The notes: a model not told the origin generated them from the letters alone. DNA of 64,000 bases from an uncultured Draconibacterium sp. (GCF_963677575.1 NZ_OY782038.1:4529501-4593500); one strand, 5' to 3'; positions 32,695 through 42,124 are shown, counted from the stretch's first letter. Program-made: numbers and translations.

Positions 32695-34002
32695 ATGGCT
32701 GACGAGCAAGATAAAATAGAAATCCGGTCTGGCGAAGTACAGGAGATACTTGGTGGAGTTCCGTCGCGCATTGTGCGGTATGGAATTCTCATGTTCGTTG
32801 CCATCTTTTCGCTGATCATTATTTTTAGCTTTATTTTTTATTATCCCGATATTTTGCGCTCGAACATTGTTGTAACTACCGAAAATCCACCGGCTACATT
32901 GGTTGCCCGTGCTACCGGAAAAATCGAGAAGTTGTTTGTGGAGGATAAAGACCATGTAACTGCAGGACAAACTATCGCTTTAATTGAGAATCCGGCAGAC
33001 TATACTGATGTGTTGGAACTGGAGCAAATGATAAGCTCTGTACAGCCAGCTTTCGATACGCTTAATTTTACTGTTTCGCAACGATTTAATAAAAGTCTGC
33101 AGTTGGGTACTATTCAGGAATATTATTCGCAGTTTTTAACCCGCTACGAAGAATTGAATGAATTCTACCAACGCAACTATTATATATTAAAAGAGGAGTC
33201 GTATAAAGAGCAGTTGAAAAATGCCCGCATTCTGTACGACCGCCTTTGGGAACAGAAAGTTGCCATCGACAAAGAATACCAGATCAAACAACGCAATTAC
33301 GAACGCCAGAAAAAATTGCTGGCCGGCGAAGTTGTTTCTTCCACTGTTTTGGAGCAAGCTGAATCCGAGATGTTGAGTAAAAAATCGGAGCTCGATGGAC
33401 TTCGTTCAACGCTGGCGGAAAAACAAATTGATATCAGTGAACTGGATCAGAAAATTATTGAAAACGAAAAAGAATACCACGATTTTAAAATCCAATACGA
33501 ATCGGCATTGATAGAGGCTTTTAATAACCTGAAAAGCCAGGCAAGCGATTGGTTTTTAACTTATGTTTTGCGATCGCCAATCGATGGGGTTGTTACTTTT
33601 AATAAGTTTTATGCCGAAAACCAGAATATTACCGAAGGCGACCGTGTTTTAACCATTGTGCCGGAAGATGTTGGCGAGGTGATAGGAAAAGTTGAATTGC
33701 CTGTTCGTGGTTCAGGGAAAGTAAAAGAAGGCCTCGATGTAAATGTGAAATTCGACAATTACCCGTACATGGAATACGGTTTGGTACGCGGTAAAGTAAA
33801 AAGTGTTTCGCTGGTGCCCGAAGACAGTTTTTATATGGTAGAGATCACGTTCCCTAATGGATTGGTAACCAACTACGATAACATACTGCAAATGCAAAGT
33901 CAGCTGATGGGACAAGCCGAAATTATTACCGAAGACCTGCGTTTGATTCAACGAATTTTCAATCCTTTAAAATCACTTTGGAAAGAGCGGATAAACCAGT
34001 GA
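32695..34002 (+). CDS. HlyD-family membrane fusion protein
   Basis: A 435-residue periplasmic adaptor for the adjacent C39 ABC exporter. It has a short cytoplasmic N-terminus, one transmembrane helix (GILMFVAIFSLIIIFSFIFY, about 30-50), and a lipoyl-like half (PPATLVARATGKIEKLFVED). A long coiled-coil hairpin (about 150-280, rich in E/K/L/Q) leads to the second lipoyl and beta-barrel part (RSPIDGVVTFNKF). It lies 6 bases after the exporter gene. This is the architecture of type I secretion adaptors. Confidence 0.92.
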   Translation: MADEQDKIEIRSGEVQEILGGVPSRIVRYGILMFVAIFSLIIIFSFIFYYPDILRSNIVVTTENPPATLVARATGKIEKLFVEDKDHVTAGQTIALIENPADYTDVLELEQMISSVQPAFDTLNFTVSQRFNKSLQLGTIQEYYSQFLTRYEELNEFYQRNYYILKEESYKEQLKNARILYDRLWEQKVAIDKEYQIKQRNYERQKKLLAGEVVSSTVLEQAESEMLSKKSELDGLRSTLAEKQIDISELDQKIIENEKEYHDFKIQYESALIEAFNNLKSQASDWFLTYVLRSPIDGVVTFNKFYAENQNITEGDRVLTIVPEDVGEVIGKVELPVRGSGKVKEGLDVNVKFDNYPYMEYGLVRGKVKSVSLVPEDSFYMVEITFPNGLVTNYDNILQMQSQLMGQAEIITEDLRLIQRIFNPLKSLWKERINQ

Positions 34003-34164
34003 TCAGTCGCAGTTGACAAAATTCAATAAGCAAAATGTTAATTGCCGATTGTGTTTTGCCTATTGTATATTTGCCTGTGATCTTTTTCCGGATTCAGTCT
34101 TCTAACTTCCCTCTGCTTCAACTCATTCCAATCTTAATTTTTTCAAAAAAAAGGTAGAAACCTA

Positions 34165-34193
34165 TTGTTCTTAAATAATAATTCGTACTTTTG
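34165..34193 (+). promoter_or_regulatory. Upstream promoter P1 of the ribosomal cluster
   Basis: TTG (34165-34167), 18-base spacer, TACTTTTG (34186-34193): an excellent Bacteroidota promoter about 120 bases before rpsL. The transcript would start near 34199 and carry a GGGGAAAG/CTTTTCC hairpin near its 5' end. The preceding stretch 34003-34140 has only low-complexity TTGCC/ATTG-type repeats. Confidence 0.75.
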
Positions 34194-34238
34194 CGAGCCG
34201 TTTTTAGGGGGAAAGTGTGCTTTTCCGTCTCGAAACGA

Positions 34239-34268
34239 TTGATAATTAAGGATTTTTGCATAATTTTG
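34239..34268 (+). promoter_or_regulatory. Downstream promoter P2 of the ribosomal cluster
   Basis: TTG (34239-34241), 19-base spacer, TAATTTTG (34261-34268) matches the same consensus 49 bases before rpsL. Together with P1 this makes a tandem promoter, as is common before ribosomal operons. Confidence 0.6.
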
Positions 34269-34316
34269 CAGTCCATTTTGGATAATGATTATTAACTATA
34301 TAAAAAACAGGTAGTT

Positions 34317-34691
34317 ATGCCAACTATTCAACAGTTAGTTAGAAAAGGAAGACAGACTAAAGTTGAGAAAAGTAAATCTCCGGCTTTAGATTCATGCCCA
34401 CAACGTCGTGGAGTATGTGTTCGTGTTTATACCACTACACCAAAGAAACCTAACTCGGCAATGCGTAAAGTTGCAAGGGTAAGGTTAACCAATGGTAAAG
34501 AGGTGAATGCTTACATTCCTGGTGAAGGCCACAACCTTCAGGAGCACTCAATCGTGCTTGTTCGTGGAGGTAGGGTAAAAGACCTTCCTGGTGTACGTTA
34601 TCACTTGATTCGCGGTGCGCTGGATACTGCGGGTGTTGAAGGACGTTTACAACGTCGTTCGAAATATGGTGCGAAAAAACCGAAAAAATAA
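34317..34691 (+). CDS. rpsL: 30S ribosomal protein S12
   Basis: 124 residues, full length for bacterial S12, which guards the decoding centre. The loops TTPKKPNSAMRKVARV and DLPGVRYHLIRGALD are intact, including the lysine of PKKPNS whose change gives streptomycin resistance elsewhere, so this copy is of the sensitive type. It is the first gene of the 32-gene cluster, followed by a 136-base gap to rpsG containing a hairpin. Confidence 0.98.
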   Translation: MPTIQQLVRKGRQTKVEKSKSPALDSCPQRRGVCVRVYTTTPKKPNSAMRKVARVRLTNGKEVNAYIPGEGHNLQEHSIVLVRGGRVKDLPGVRYHLIRGALDTAGVEGRLQRRSKYGAKKPKK

Positions 34692-34760
34692 GAAAGTAAA
34701 AAAAGAGTAATTAACTACGTTATTTGCAGTGGTTTGGTTGAGTAAGGAATTCTCTCTATT

Positions 34761-34784
34761 GTCTTCCGGAGATGAACTGAAGAC
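34761..34784 (+). promoter_or_regulatory. Hairpin in the rpsL-rpsG gap
   Basis: GTCTTC (34761-34766) and GAAGAC (34779-34784) enclose 12 bases. In E. coli the rpsL-rpsG intergenic RNA is bound by S7 for feedback. Whether this element does the same is inference from position only. Confidence 0.35.
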
Positions 34785-34827
34785 CGCCTTAGGGCAGCCG
34801 ATTTGAATAACACTAAAAAGTTTTAAA

Positions 34828-35304
34828 ATGAGAAAGTCGAAACCAAAGAAGAGGATCCTTTTACCGGATCCAAAATTCAACGACACTTTAGTAACCCGTT
34901 TTGTAAATGACCTTATGGTCGACGGGAAAAAATCTACAGCCTACACAGTATTCTACGAGGCTATGGATATGGTAGAAAAAAGAATGAAAGACACAGAGTT
35001 GTCTCCTCTTGATGTTTGGAAAAAAGCATTAGAGAACATTACTCCAAATGTTGAAGTTAAGAGTCGCCGTGTTGGTGGTGCTACTTTCCAGGTTCCTATG
35101 GAAGTTCGTCCTGAAAGAAAAAACGCCATCAGTATCAAAAATATGATTTTGTTTGCCCGTAAACGTTCGGGAAGATCTATGGCTGATAAATTATCTGCTG
35201 AGATCATCGCTGCTTTCAACGAGGAAGGTGGAGCATACAAGAGAAAAGAAGATACCCACAGAATGGCAGAAGCTAACCGTGCATTCGCACACTTCAGATT
35301 CTAG
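34828..35304 (+). CDS. rpsG: 30S ribosomal protein S7
   Basis: 158 residues. It starts assembly of the 30S head by binding the 3' domain of 16S rRNA and lies at the E-site. The N-terminal basic arm (MRKSKPKKR) and the C-terminal KRKEDTHRMAEANRAFAHFRF are typical. It is 43 bases before fusA. Confidence 0.98.
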   Translation: MRKSKPKKRILLPDPKFNDTLVTRFVNDLMVDGKKSTAYTVFYEAMDMVEKRMKDTELSPLDVWKKALENITPNVEVKSRRVGGATFQVPMEVRPERKNAISIKNMILFARKRSGRSMADKLSAEIIAAFNEEGGAYKRKEDTHRMAEANRAFAHFRF

Positions 35305-35347
35305 TACATAGTTTAGTAAAATTGGTAATAGAAAATAGGTTTAAAAA

Positions 35348-37462
35348 ATGGCTAAACAAGATCTGAAATATACCAGAAACATTGGTATTATGGCGCATAT
35401 CGACGCCGGTAAAACCACAGTAACAGAGCGTATTCTGTTTTATACAGGTTTAACTCACCGTATTGGTGAGGTGCACGATGGTGCTGCTACAATGGACTGG
35501 ATGGAGCAGGAGCAGGAAAGAGGTATTACTATTACTTCTGCTGCAACTACTACATTCTGGAAACACAAAGACCAGGAATATAAAGTAAACATTATTGATA
35601 CTCCGGGACACGTTGACTTCACTGTTGAGGTTGAGCGTTCATTACGAATTCTGGACGGAACTGTTGCATTGTTTTGCGCCGTTGGAGGTGTAGAAGCACA
35701 GTCGGAAACTGTATGGCGTCAAGCTGAAAAATACGGTGTTCCACGTATTGCATTCGTAAACAAAATGGACCGTCAGGGTGCCGATTTCTTTAACGTATAC
35801 AACGAGATTAAAGAAAAATTAGGTGCTAACCCTGTTCCAATGCAAATTCCTATTGGTTCTGAAGAGAGTTTCGAAGGGGTTGTTGACCTTGTAGAAATGA
35901 AAGCAGTTCGTTGGGAAGATGATGCAACTATGGGAACAAAGTACGTTCTAAGCGAAATTCCTGAGGAATTGCAAGCTCAAGCTGAAGAGTGGAAAGAAAA
36001 GTTAGTTGAATCAGTTGCAGAAGTTGACGACGCAATTTTAGAGCGTTATTTCGAAGATCCTGATTCAATTACTGCAGAAGAAATGATGGCTGTTATCCGT
36101 AAAGCAACGTTGGAAGGAGTAATTATTCCAATGATGTGTGGATCAGCATTTAAAAATAAAGGTGTTCAGCGTTTGTTGGATGCTGTTTGTGAATTCTTAC
36201 CATCACCACTTGATAAAGAGGAAATTACTGGTAAAAACCCGGTAATCGACAAAGAGGTTGTACGTCATCCTGATGCTGACGAGCCATTGGCTGCATTGGC
36301 ATTTAAAATTGCTACCGACCCATTCGTAGGTCGTTTGGCTTTCATTCGTGTGTACTCAGGTACATTGAATGCAGGTGACACTGTATATAACTCACGTACC
36401 GGTAAAAAAGAGCGTATCTCGCGTTTGTACCAGATGCACTCTAACAAACAAAACCCAAAAGATTCAATCTCGGCTGGTGATATTTGTGCTGCAGTAGGTT
36501 TTAAAGATATCCGTACAGGTGATACACTTGGCGATTTGAAAAACCCAATCGAGCTGGAAAGCATGGATTTCCCGGAACCTGTAATTGGTATCGCTATCGA
36601 GCCTAAGTCGCAAAAAGACGTTGATAAACTTGGAAACGGTTTGGCGAAACTGGCAGAGGAAGATCCTACATTCGTTGTTAATACCGACGAAGATTCAGGT
36701 CAGACTGTAATCCGTGGTATGGGTGAACTTCACCTTGAAATTTTGATCGACCGTTTAAAACGTGAGTTCAAAGTTGAATGTAACCAGGGAGCGCCTCAGG
36801 TAGCCTACAAAGAAGCCATTACCGAATCTGTTGAATTACGCGAGGTATTCAAGAAACAGACTGGCGGTCGTGGTAAATTTGCCGATGTTATTGTAAAAGT
36901 TGAACCTGCAGAAGAAGGAAAAGACGGTTTGGAATTTATCGATGCTGTAAAAGGTGGACGTATTCCTCGCGAATTTATCCCTTCAGTAGAAAAAGGTTTT
37001 AAAGATGCATTAGCAAATGGTCCGTTGGCAGGTTTCCCTGTTGACAGCTTGAAAGTAACATTGCTCGACGGTTCGTTCCACCCTGTGGATTCAGACCAGT
37101 TGTCGTTCGAAATTTGTGCTCGTCAGGCATTTAAGAGCGCTGCTTCAAAAGCAAAACCAGCACTTCTTGAGCCAATTATGAATGTTGAGGTTGTAACTCC
37201 TGAGGAGTACATGGGTGACATTATTGCCGACCTTAACCGTCGTCGTGGCGAAATTGCAAGCATGGACAGCAAAGGTAACGCTAAAGTTATCGAAGCTAAA
37301 GTGCCACTTTCAGAGCAGTTTGGTTATGTAACCGTATTGCGTACACTTTCTTCAGGTCGTGCAACTTCATCAATGGAATTTAGCCATTATGCAGAAGTTC
37401 CACGTGGCCTTGCAGAAAAAGTACTGGAAGATTGTAACGGAAAAGTTGATTTATTAAAATAA
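35348..37462 (+). CDS. fusA: Elongation factor G, canonical
   Basis: 704 residues. It catalyses ribosomal translocation using GTP. All GTPase boxes are intact: P-loop AHIDAGKTT, switch I RGITI, switch II DTPGHVDF with the catalytic His, and G4 NKMD. This distinguishes it from the EF-G2 at 7376-9532. It lies in its usual place between rpsG and rpsJ. No tuf gene follows, as in other Bacteroidota where tuf is elsewhere. Confidence 0.98.
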   Translation: MAKQDLKYTRNIGIMAHIDAGKTTVTERILFYTGLTHRIGEVHDGAATMDWMEQEQERGITITSAATTTFWKHKDQEYKVNIIDTPGHVDFTVEVERSLRILDGTVALFCAVGGVEAQSETVWRQAEKYGVPRIAFVNKMDRQGADFFNVYNEIKEKLGANPVPMQIPIGSEESFEGVVDLVEMKAVRWEDDATMGTKYVLSEIPEELQAQAEEWKEKLVESVAEVDDAILERYFEDPDSITAEEMMAVIRKATLEGVIIPMMCGSAFKNKGVQRLLDAVCEFLPSPLDKEEITGKNPVIDKEVVRHPDADEPLAALAFKIATDPFVGRLAFIRVYSGTLNAGDTVYNSRTGKKERISRLYQMHSNKQNPKDSISAGDICAAVGFKDIRTGDTLGDLKNPIELESMDFPEPVIGIAIEPKSQKDVDKLGNGLAKLAEEDPTFVVNTDEDSGQTVIRGMGELHLEILIDRLKREFKVECNQGAPQVAYKEAITESVELREVFKKQTGGRGKFADVIVKVEPAEEGKDGLEFIDAVKGGRIPREFIPSVEKGFKDALANGPLAGFPVDSLKVTLLDGSFHPVDSDQLSFEICARQAFKSAASKAKPALLEPIMNVEVVTPEEYMGDIIADLNRRRGEIASMDSKGNAKVIEAKVPLSEQFGYVTVLRTLSSGRATSSMEFSHYAEVPRGLAEKVLEDCNGKVDLLK

Positions 37463-37481
37463 TTTATAACAATTTTCTCTT

Positions 37482-37787
37482 ATGAGTCAAAAGATCAGGA
37501 TTAAGCTTAAATCGTACGATCACAACTTGGTAGACAAGTCGGCTGAGAAAATCGTTAAAACAGTAAAAACTACTGGTGCTGTAGTAAGTGGTCCTATTCC
37601 ACTTCCTACTCACCGCAGAGTTTTCACCGTTTTACGTTCAACCTTCGTAAATAAAAAATCGAGGGAGCAATTTCAGTTGTCATCTTACAAACGTTTGATC
37701 GACATTTACAGCTCAACCGCTAAAACAATCGACGCACTAATGAAGCTGGAGCTTCCAAGTGGCGTTGAAGTAGAAATTAAAGTTTGA
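37482..37787 (+). CDS. rpsJ: 30S ribosomal protein S10
   Basis: 101 residues. It sits in the 30S head and is also the NusE transcription antitermination factor. The signature PLPTHRRVFTVLRSTFVNKKSREQF is split only by its natural variability. It is the first gene of the S10 block and follows fusA by 19 bases with no promoter visible. Confidence 0.97.
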   Translation: MSQKIRIKLKSYDHNLVDKSAEKIVKTVKTTGAVVSGPIPLPTHRRVFTVLRSTFVNKKSREQFQLSSYKRLIDIYSSTAKTIDALMKLELPSGVEVEIKV

Positions 37788-37809
37788 TAATTTAAAGTAG
37801 TCGAAAAAA

Positions 37810-38439
37810 ATGGCTGGTATTATTGGAAAAAAAATCGGAATGACATCCGTATTCAGTGTTGAGGGGAAAAATATCCCATGCACTGTGATTGAGGCCGGAC
37901 CTTGTGTAGTTACACAAGTGAAAACGGCAGAGACCGACGGCTACGAAGCGCTTCAGTTAGCTTATGGCGAGAAAAAAGACAAGCACGCCACTAAAGCTGA
38001 AGTTGGCCACTTTAAAAGGGCTGGTGTTTCACCAAAGCGCAAAGTAGTAGAGTTTCATAACACCTATCAGGAAGAGTTTGAATTGGGACAAGAAATTGAC
38101 GTGAGCATTTTCAATGAAAAAGATTACGTTGATATCGTTGGAGTTTCAAAAGGTAAAGGTTTTCAGGGGGTAGTAAAACGTCACAATTTTCGTGGTGTTA
38201 ATGATGCTACACACGGTCAGCACAACAGGCTGAGAGCACCTGGATCTATCGGAGCATCTTCATGGCCTTCACGCGTATTTAAAGGTATGCGTATGGCAGG
38301 TAGAGACGGTGGAAAAACAGTTACTATCGAAAACCTTGAGGTAGTAAAAATTATTCCTGAAAAGAATGTAATAGTGGTAAAAGGTTCAGTACCTGGAGCC
38401 AAAGGTTCATACTTAATTATTAGAAAACAATGGAACTAA
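37810..38439 (+). CDS. rplC: 50S ribosomal protein L3
   Basis: 209 residues. It is an early 50S assembly protein reaching towards the peptidyl-transferase centre. The central GVSKGKGFQGVVKRHNF and the LRAPGSIGASSWPSRVFKGM segments identify it; the Gln that is methylated by PrmB in E. coli falls in this region (HGQHNRLRAPGS). Its last 10 bases overlap the rplD start. Confidence 0.97.
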   Translation: MAGIIGKKIGMTSVFSVEGKNIPCTVIEAGPCVVTQVKTAETDGYEALQLAYGEKKDKHATKAEVGHFKRAGVSPKRKVVEFHNTYQEEFELGQEIDVSIFNEKDYVDIVGVSKGKGFQGVVKRHNFRGVNDATHGQHNRLRAPGSIGASSWPSRVFKGMRMAGRDGGKTVTIENLEVVKIIPEKNVIVVKGSVPGAKGSYLIIRKQWN

Positions 38440-39059
38440 GTGTACTGAATATAGAAGGAAAAGAAACCGGAAAAAAAGTCACTTTGAACGACCAGATTTT
38501 CGGTATTGAGCCCAGCGACCACGCCATTTATTTGGATGTAAAACAATACATGGCTAACCAACGCCAGGGAACAAGCAAGAGTAAAGAACGTGGTGAAATT
38601 GCAGGTAGCACCAAGAAGATTAAAAGACAAAAAGGTACAGGTACAGCACGTGCAGGTAGCATCAAGTCGCCAGTTTTCCGTGGTGGTGGTACTATTTTTG
38701 GCCCACGTCCGCGTAACTACGGCTTCAAGCTGAACAAAAAAGTGAAGCAGTTGGCCCGTAAATCAGCATTAACTTACAAAGCAAGCGAGAAGAGCATCGT
38801 TGTTGTTGAAGACTTCAATTTTGAAGCTCCAAAAACAAAAGAGATGGTAGCATTACAGAGCAATCTGCAAATTGCTGAAAAAAAGGCACTTTTCGTTTTA
38901 CCAACTGAAAATAATAACATATATTTGTCGTCGCGAAATTTGCAAGACGTATCGGTTGTAACTGCTTCAGAGTTAAGTACTTATCAGATCTTGAACGCAA
39001 AAGCTATTGTGCTTTGTGAGGGATCTGTTGCGAAAATTGAAGAAGCATTTAAACTTTAA
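38430..39059 (+). CDS. rplD: 50S ribosomal protein L4
   Basis: 209 residues. It lines the peptide exit tunnel with its extended loop (KKIKRQKGTGTARAGSIKSP, about 53-72). In E. coli it also represses the S10 operon; no equivalent leader was recognised here. It starts inside the end of rplC, giving translational coupling. Confidence 0.97.
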   Translation: MELSVLNIEGKETGKKVTLNDQIFGIEPSDHAIYLDVKQYMANQRQGTSKSKERGEIAGSTKKIKRQKGTGTARAGSIKSPVFRGGGTIFGPRPRNYGFKLNKKVKQLARKSALTYKASEKSIVVVEDFNFEAPKTKEMVALQSNLQIAEKKALFVLPTENNNIYLSSRNLQDVSVVTASELSTYQILNAKAIVLCEGSVAKIEEAFKL

Positions 39060-39071
39060 CGGATAAAAAAG

Positions 39072-39362
39072 ATGGAAATTTTAGTAAAACCATTAGTTAC
39101 AGAAAAAATGACCGACCAGTCGGAACGTTTTAACCGTTACGGTTTTGTGGTAGCTCGCAATGCAAGTAAACCTGAAATTAAAAAAGCGGTTGAAGATCTT
39201 TATAACGTTTCGGTTGAAAGCGTTAACACCATGGTTTATGGTGGTAAAGTAAAATCGAGATATACCAAAGGTGGTATTATTACTGGTAAAACAGCAGCCT
39301 TTAAAAAGGCTATTGTTACTTTGGTTGAAGGAGATAGTATTGACTTTTATAGTAATATATAA
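39072..39362 (+). CDS. rplW: 50S ribosomal protein L23
   Basis: 96 residues. It lies at the tunnel exit and docks trigger factor and SRP. The N-terminal LVKPLVTEKMTDQSERFNRY is the family start, and VNTMVYGGKVKSRY begins the tunnel-side loop. It is 12 bases after rplD. Confidence 0.96.
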   Translation: MEILVKPLVTEKMTDQSERFNRYGFVVARNASKPEIKKAVEDLYNVSVESVNTMVYGGKVKSRYTKGGIITGKTAAFKKAIVTLVEGDSIDFYSNI

Positions 39363-39384
39363 TAGTATATAATTAATAAGTATT

Positions 39385-40209
39385 ATGGCAGTAAGAAAAC
39401 TGAAACCAGTAACTCCGGGTCAAAGGCACAAAGTAATTGGTGCTTTTGATACTATTACTGCATCTACACCTGAAAAATCATTGTTGGAGCCCATTAAAAA
39501 GTCCGGTGGTCGTAATAACCAGGGACGCATGACAATGAGGTATATAGGTGGGGGACATAAACGCAAATACCGTGTTATCGACTTTATGCGCGATAAAGAC
39601 GGTGTTGCAGCTGTTGTCGATTCAATTCAGTACGATCCAAACCGTACTGCTCGCATCGCCCTTCTGAAATACGAAGATGGCGAAAAACGTTACATGATTG
39701 CGCCTAACGGGTTGCAAGTTGGCCAAACTGTAAAGAGCGGTACCGGAATCGAACCTGAAGTTGGGAATTGTCTTCCCCTTGCTGAAATACCTCTTGGTAC
39801 TTTGGTTCACAACATTGAACTTCACCCGGGACAGGGTGGGGTGATGGCACGTAGTGCAGGTGCTTATGCACAATTGACCTCACGTGATGGCAAATATGCA
39901 ATTTTGAAATTGCCATCAGGCGAATCTCGTATGGTACTTACGTCCTGCAGGGCTACAGTAGGTACGGTTGGAAATACAGAACATAACATCGAGAAATCGG
40001 GTAAAGCCGGTCGCTCTCGTTGGTTAGGAAGAAGACCTCGTGTTCGTGGTGTAGTAATGAACCCTGTCGATCACCCAATGGGTGGTGGTGAAGGCCGTAA
40101 CTCAGGAGGACACCCAAGATCACGTAATGGTATGCTTGCGAAAGGTTATAAAACCCGTTCGAAGAAAAAAGCTTCCAACAAGTATATTGTAGAACGTAGG
40201 AAAAAATAG
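39385..40209 (+). CDS. rplB: 50S ribosomal protein L2
   Basis: 274 residues. It is essential for subunit joining and peptidyl transfer. The C-terminal RGVVMNPVDHPMGGGEG segment carries the conserved His that lies close to the active centre. The whole length matches the bacterial norm. It is 22 bases after rplW. Confidence 0.98.
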   Translation: MAVRKLKPVTPGQRHKVIGAFDTITASTPEKSLLEPIKKSGGRNNQGRMTMRYIGGGHKRKYRVIDFMRDKDGVAAVVDSIQYDPNRTARIALLKYEDGEKRYMIAPNGLQVGQTVKSGTGIEPEVGNCLPLAEIPLGTLVHNIELHPGQGGVMARSAGAYAQLTSRDGKYAILKLPSGESRMVLTSCRATVGTVGNTEHNIEKSGKAGRSRWLGRRPRVRGVVMNPVDHPMGGGEGRNSGGHPRSRNGMLAKGYKTRSKKKASNKYIVERRKK

Positions 40210-40225
40210 TAAAGAGGAATAAATT

Positions 40226-40495
40226 ATGAGTCGTTCATTAAAAAAAGGTCCATTTATCGATTTCAAGTTAGAGCGTAAAGTTTTAGCTATGAATGAATCG
40301 AACAAAAAATCGGTTGTGAAAACCTGGGCCAGAGCATCAGTAATTTCTCCTGATTTTGTAGGACACACTATTGCAGTACATAATGGAAACAAATTCATCC
40401 CGGTATATGTCACCGAAAATATGGTGGGACACCGTTTGGGCGAATTTGCTCCAACCCGTACATTCAGGGGGCATGCTGGTAATAAGAAAAGATAG
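40226..40495 (+). CDS. rpsS: 30S ribosomal protein S19
   Basis: 89 residues in the 30S head, contacting S13. MSRSLKKGPFIDFKLERKV and the C-terminal MVGHRLGEFAPTRTFRGHAG are the family hallmarks. It is 16 bases after rplB. Confidence 0.97.
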   Translation: MSRSLKKGPFIDFKLERKVLAMNESNKKSVVKTWARASVISPDFVGHTIAVHNGNKFIPVYVTENMVGHRLGEFAPTRTFRGHAGNKKR

Positions 40496-40521
40496 GCATT
40501 AATATTTAAAAAGTAAGTACA

Positions 40522-40941
40522 ATGGGTGCCAGAAAAAGACTAGCAGCTGAGAAAAGAAAAGAAGAGAAAAAACAACAATATTTTGCTGTTTTACGCAACT
40601 GCCCTACATCACCTAGGAAAATGAGGTTAGTAGCCGATATGATCCGCGGTATGGAGGTTAATAAAGCCTTAGATGTATTGAAGTATTCTTCAAAAGAAGC
40701 ATCACGTAGGGTAGAGAAACTTCTGCTTTCAGCCATTGCCAATTGGCAGGCTAAAAACGAAGGAGTTCGTTTAGAGGAAAGTGAGCTTTACGTATCACAA
40801 ATCATGGTAGATTCAGGTCGTATTTTGAAACGTTTACGTCCGGCTCCCCAGGGTCGTGCACACCGTATCAGAAAACGCTCGAACCACGTGACTATATACG
40901 TAGATAGTAAAGAAAGTGTTGTTGAAGAAAACCTTAATTAA
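40522..40941 (+). CDS. rplV: 50S ribosomal protein L22
   Basis: 139 residues, a little longer than the 110 of E. coli L22 because of a Lys/Glu-rich N-terminal extension (RKRLAAEKRKEEKKQ). Its beta-hairpin (GRILKRLRPAPQGRAHRIRK) lines the exit tunnel at the macrolide-sensitive constriction. It is 26 bases after rpsS. Confidence 0.96.
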   Translation: MGARKRLAAEKRKEEKKQQYFAVLRNCPTSPRKMRLVADMIRGMEVNKALDVLKYSSKEASRRVEKLLLSAIANWQAKNEGVRLEESELYVSQIMVDSGRILKRLRPAPQGRAHRIRKRSNHVTIYVDSKESVVEENLN

Positions 40942-40946
40942 TATTC

Positions 40947-41660
40947 ATGGGACAAAAAGTAAATCCGATAGCAAATCGTTTGGGATTCATCAAAGGATGG
41001 GATTCAAACTGGTTCGGTGGTGATAATTACGGCGATAAGCTGGTTGAAGACCAAAAGATCAGGAAGTACCTGAACGCTCGTTTGGCCAAAGCCAGCATTT
41101 CAAGAATCGTTATTGAACGGACCTTGAAGCTGATCACCATCACTGTTCATACTTCGCGACCAGGTATTATTATTGGTAAAGGTGGTCAGGAAGTTGACAA
41201 ACTGAAAGAAGAATTAAAAAAGATTACCAAAAAAGAGGTTCAAATCAACATTTTCGAGATCAAACGTCCTGAACTCGACGCTAAGATCGTAGCAAATAAC
41301 ATTGCACGTCAGCTAGAGGGTAAAATTGCTTACCGCAGGGCAGTTAAAATGGCCATTGCTTCAACCATGAGAATGGGAGCCGAAGGAATCAAAGTATTGG
41401 TTTCAGGTAGGTTAAACGGAGCAGAAATGGCTCGTTCTGAAATGTATAAAGACGGCCGTACTCCGCTACATACTTTGCGTGCAGATATTGACTACGCATT
41501 GGCAGAAGCATTAACAAAAACCGGACTTATTGGAATTAAAGTTTGGATTTGTAAAGGTATGGTATATGGAAATCGCGACCTTTCGCCTAACGTTGGACAA
41601 AAGTCTGGCCGTCCGGGGGGAAACAGAGGTGGTGGCAACCGTAACCGTCGTAGAAAATAG
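40947..41660 (+). CDS. rpsC: 30S ribosomal protein S3
   Basis: 237 residues at the mRNA entry channel. The N-terminal KH domain (RPGIIIGKGGQEVDKLKEEL) is intact, and the C-terminal domain ends in a Gly/Arg/Asn-rich tail (RPGGNRGGGNRNRRRK). It lies 5 bases after rplV. Confidence 0.97.
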   Translation: MGQKVNPIANRLGFIKGWDSNWFGGDNYGDKLVEDQKIRKYLNARLAKASISRIVIERTLKLITITVHTSRPGIIIGKGGQEVDKLKEELKKITKKEVQINIFEIKRPELDAKIVANNIARQLEGKIAYRRAVKMAIASTMRMGAEGIKVLVSGRLNGAEMARSEMYKDGRTPLHTLRADIDYALAEALTKTGLIGIKVWICKGMVYGNRDLSPNVGQKSGRPGGNRGGGNRNRRRK

Positions 41661-41688
41661 TGGTTTAACACTCACAATTTAAAAAAGG

Positions 41689-42111
41689 ATGTTACAGCCA
41701 AGAAAAGTAAAATTTAGAAGAGTACAGAAGGGCCGAATTAAAGGAAACGCTCAACGCGGAAACCAATTAGCATTCGGTTCATTTGGAATAAAGTCGTTGG
41801 AAGAATCGTGGCTTACCGGTAGGCAGATTGAAGCTGCCAGGGTTGCGGTAACACGTTATATGCAACGTCGAGGACAAATTTGGATACGCGTATTCCCCGA
41901 TAAACCTATTACCAAAAAGCCAGCCGAAGTAAGGATGGGTAAAGGTAAAGGTGCTCCTGAAGGATTTGTTGCTCCGATAGCTCCGGGCCGTATTATTATT
42001 GAAGCTGAAGGTGTTTCTATGGAAACTGCAAAAGAAGCTTTAAGACTTGCCGCTCAGAAACTACCGGTAAAAACAAAGTTTATGGTTAGACGTGATTATG
42101 TTGAAGAATAA
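41689..42111 (+). CDS. rplP: 50S ribosomal protein L16
   Basis: 140 residues near the A-site. MLQPRKVKFRRVQKGR and the RVFPDKPITKKPAEVRMGKG loop identify it. The Arg of the KGKGAPEGFVAPI region, hydroxylated by RoxA in E. coli, cannot be judged here. It is 28 bases after rpsC. Confidence 0.97.
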   Translation: MLQPRKVKFRRVQKGRIKGNAQRGNQLAFGSFGIKSLEESWLTGRQIEAARVAVTRYMQRRGQIWIRVFPDKPITKKPAEVRMGKGKGAPEGFVAPIAPGRIIIEAEGVSMETAKEALRLAAQKLPVKTKFMVRRDYVEE

Positions 42112-42124
42112 AATTAGGTGAATC

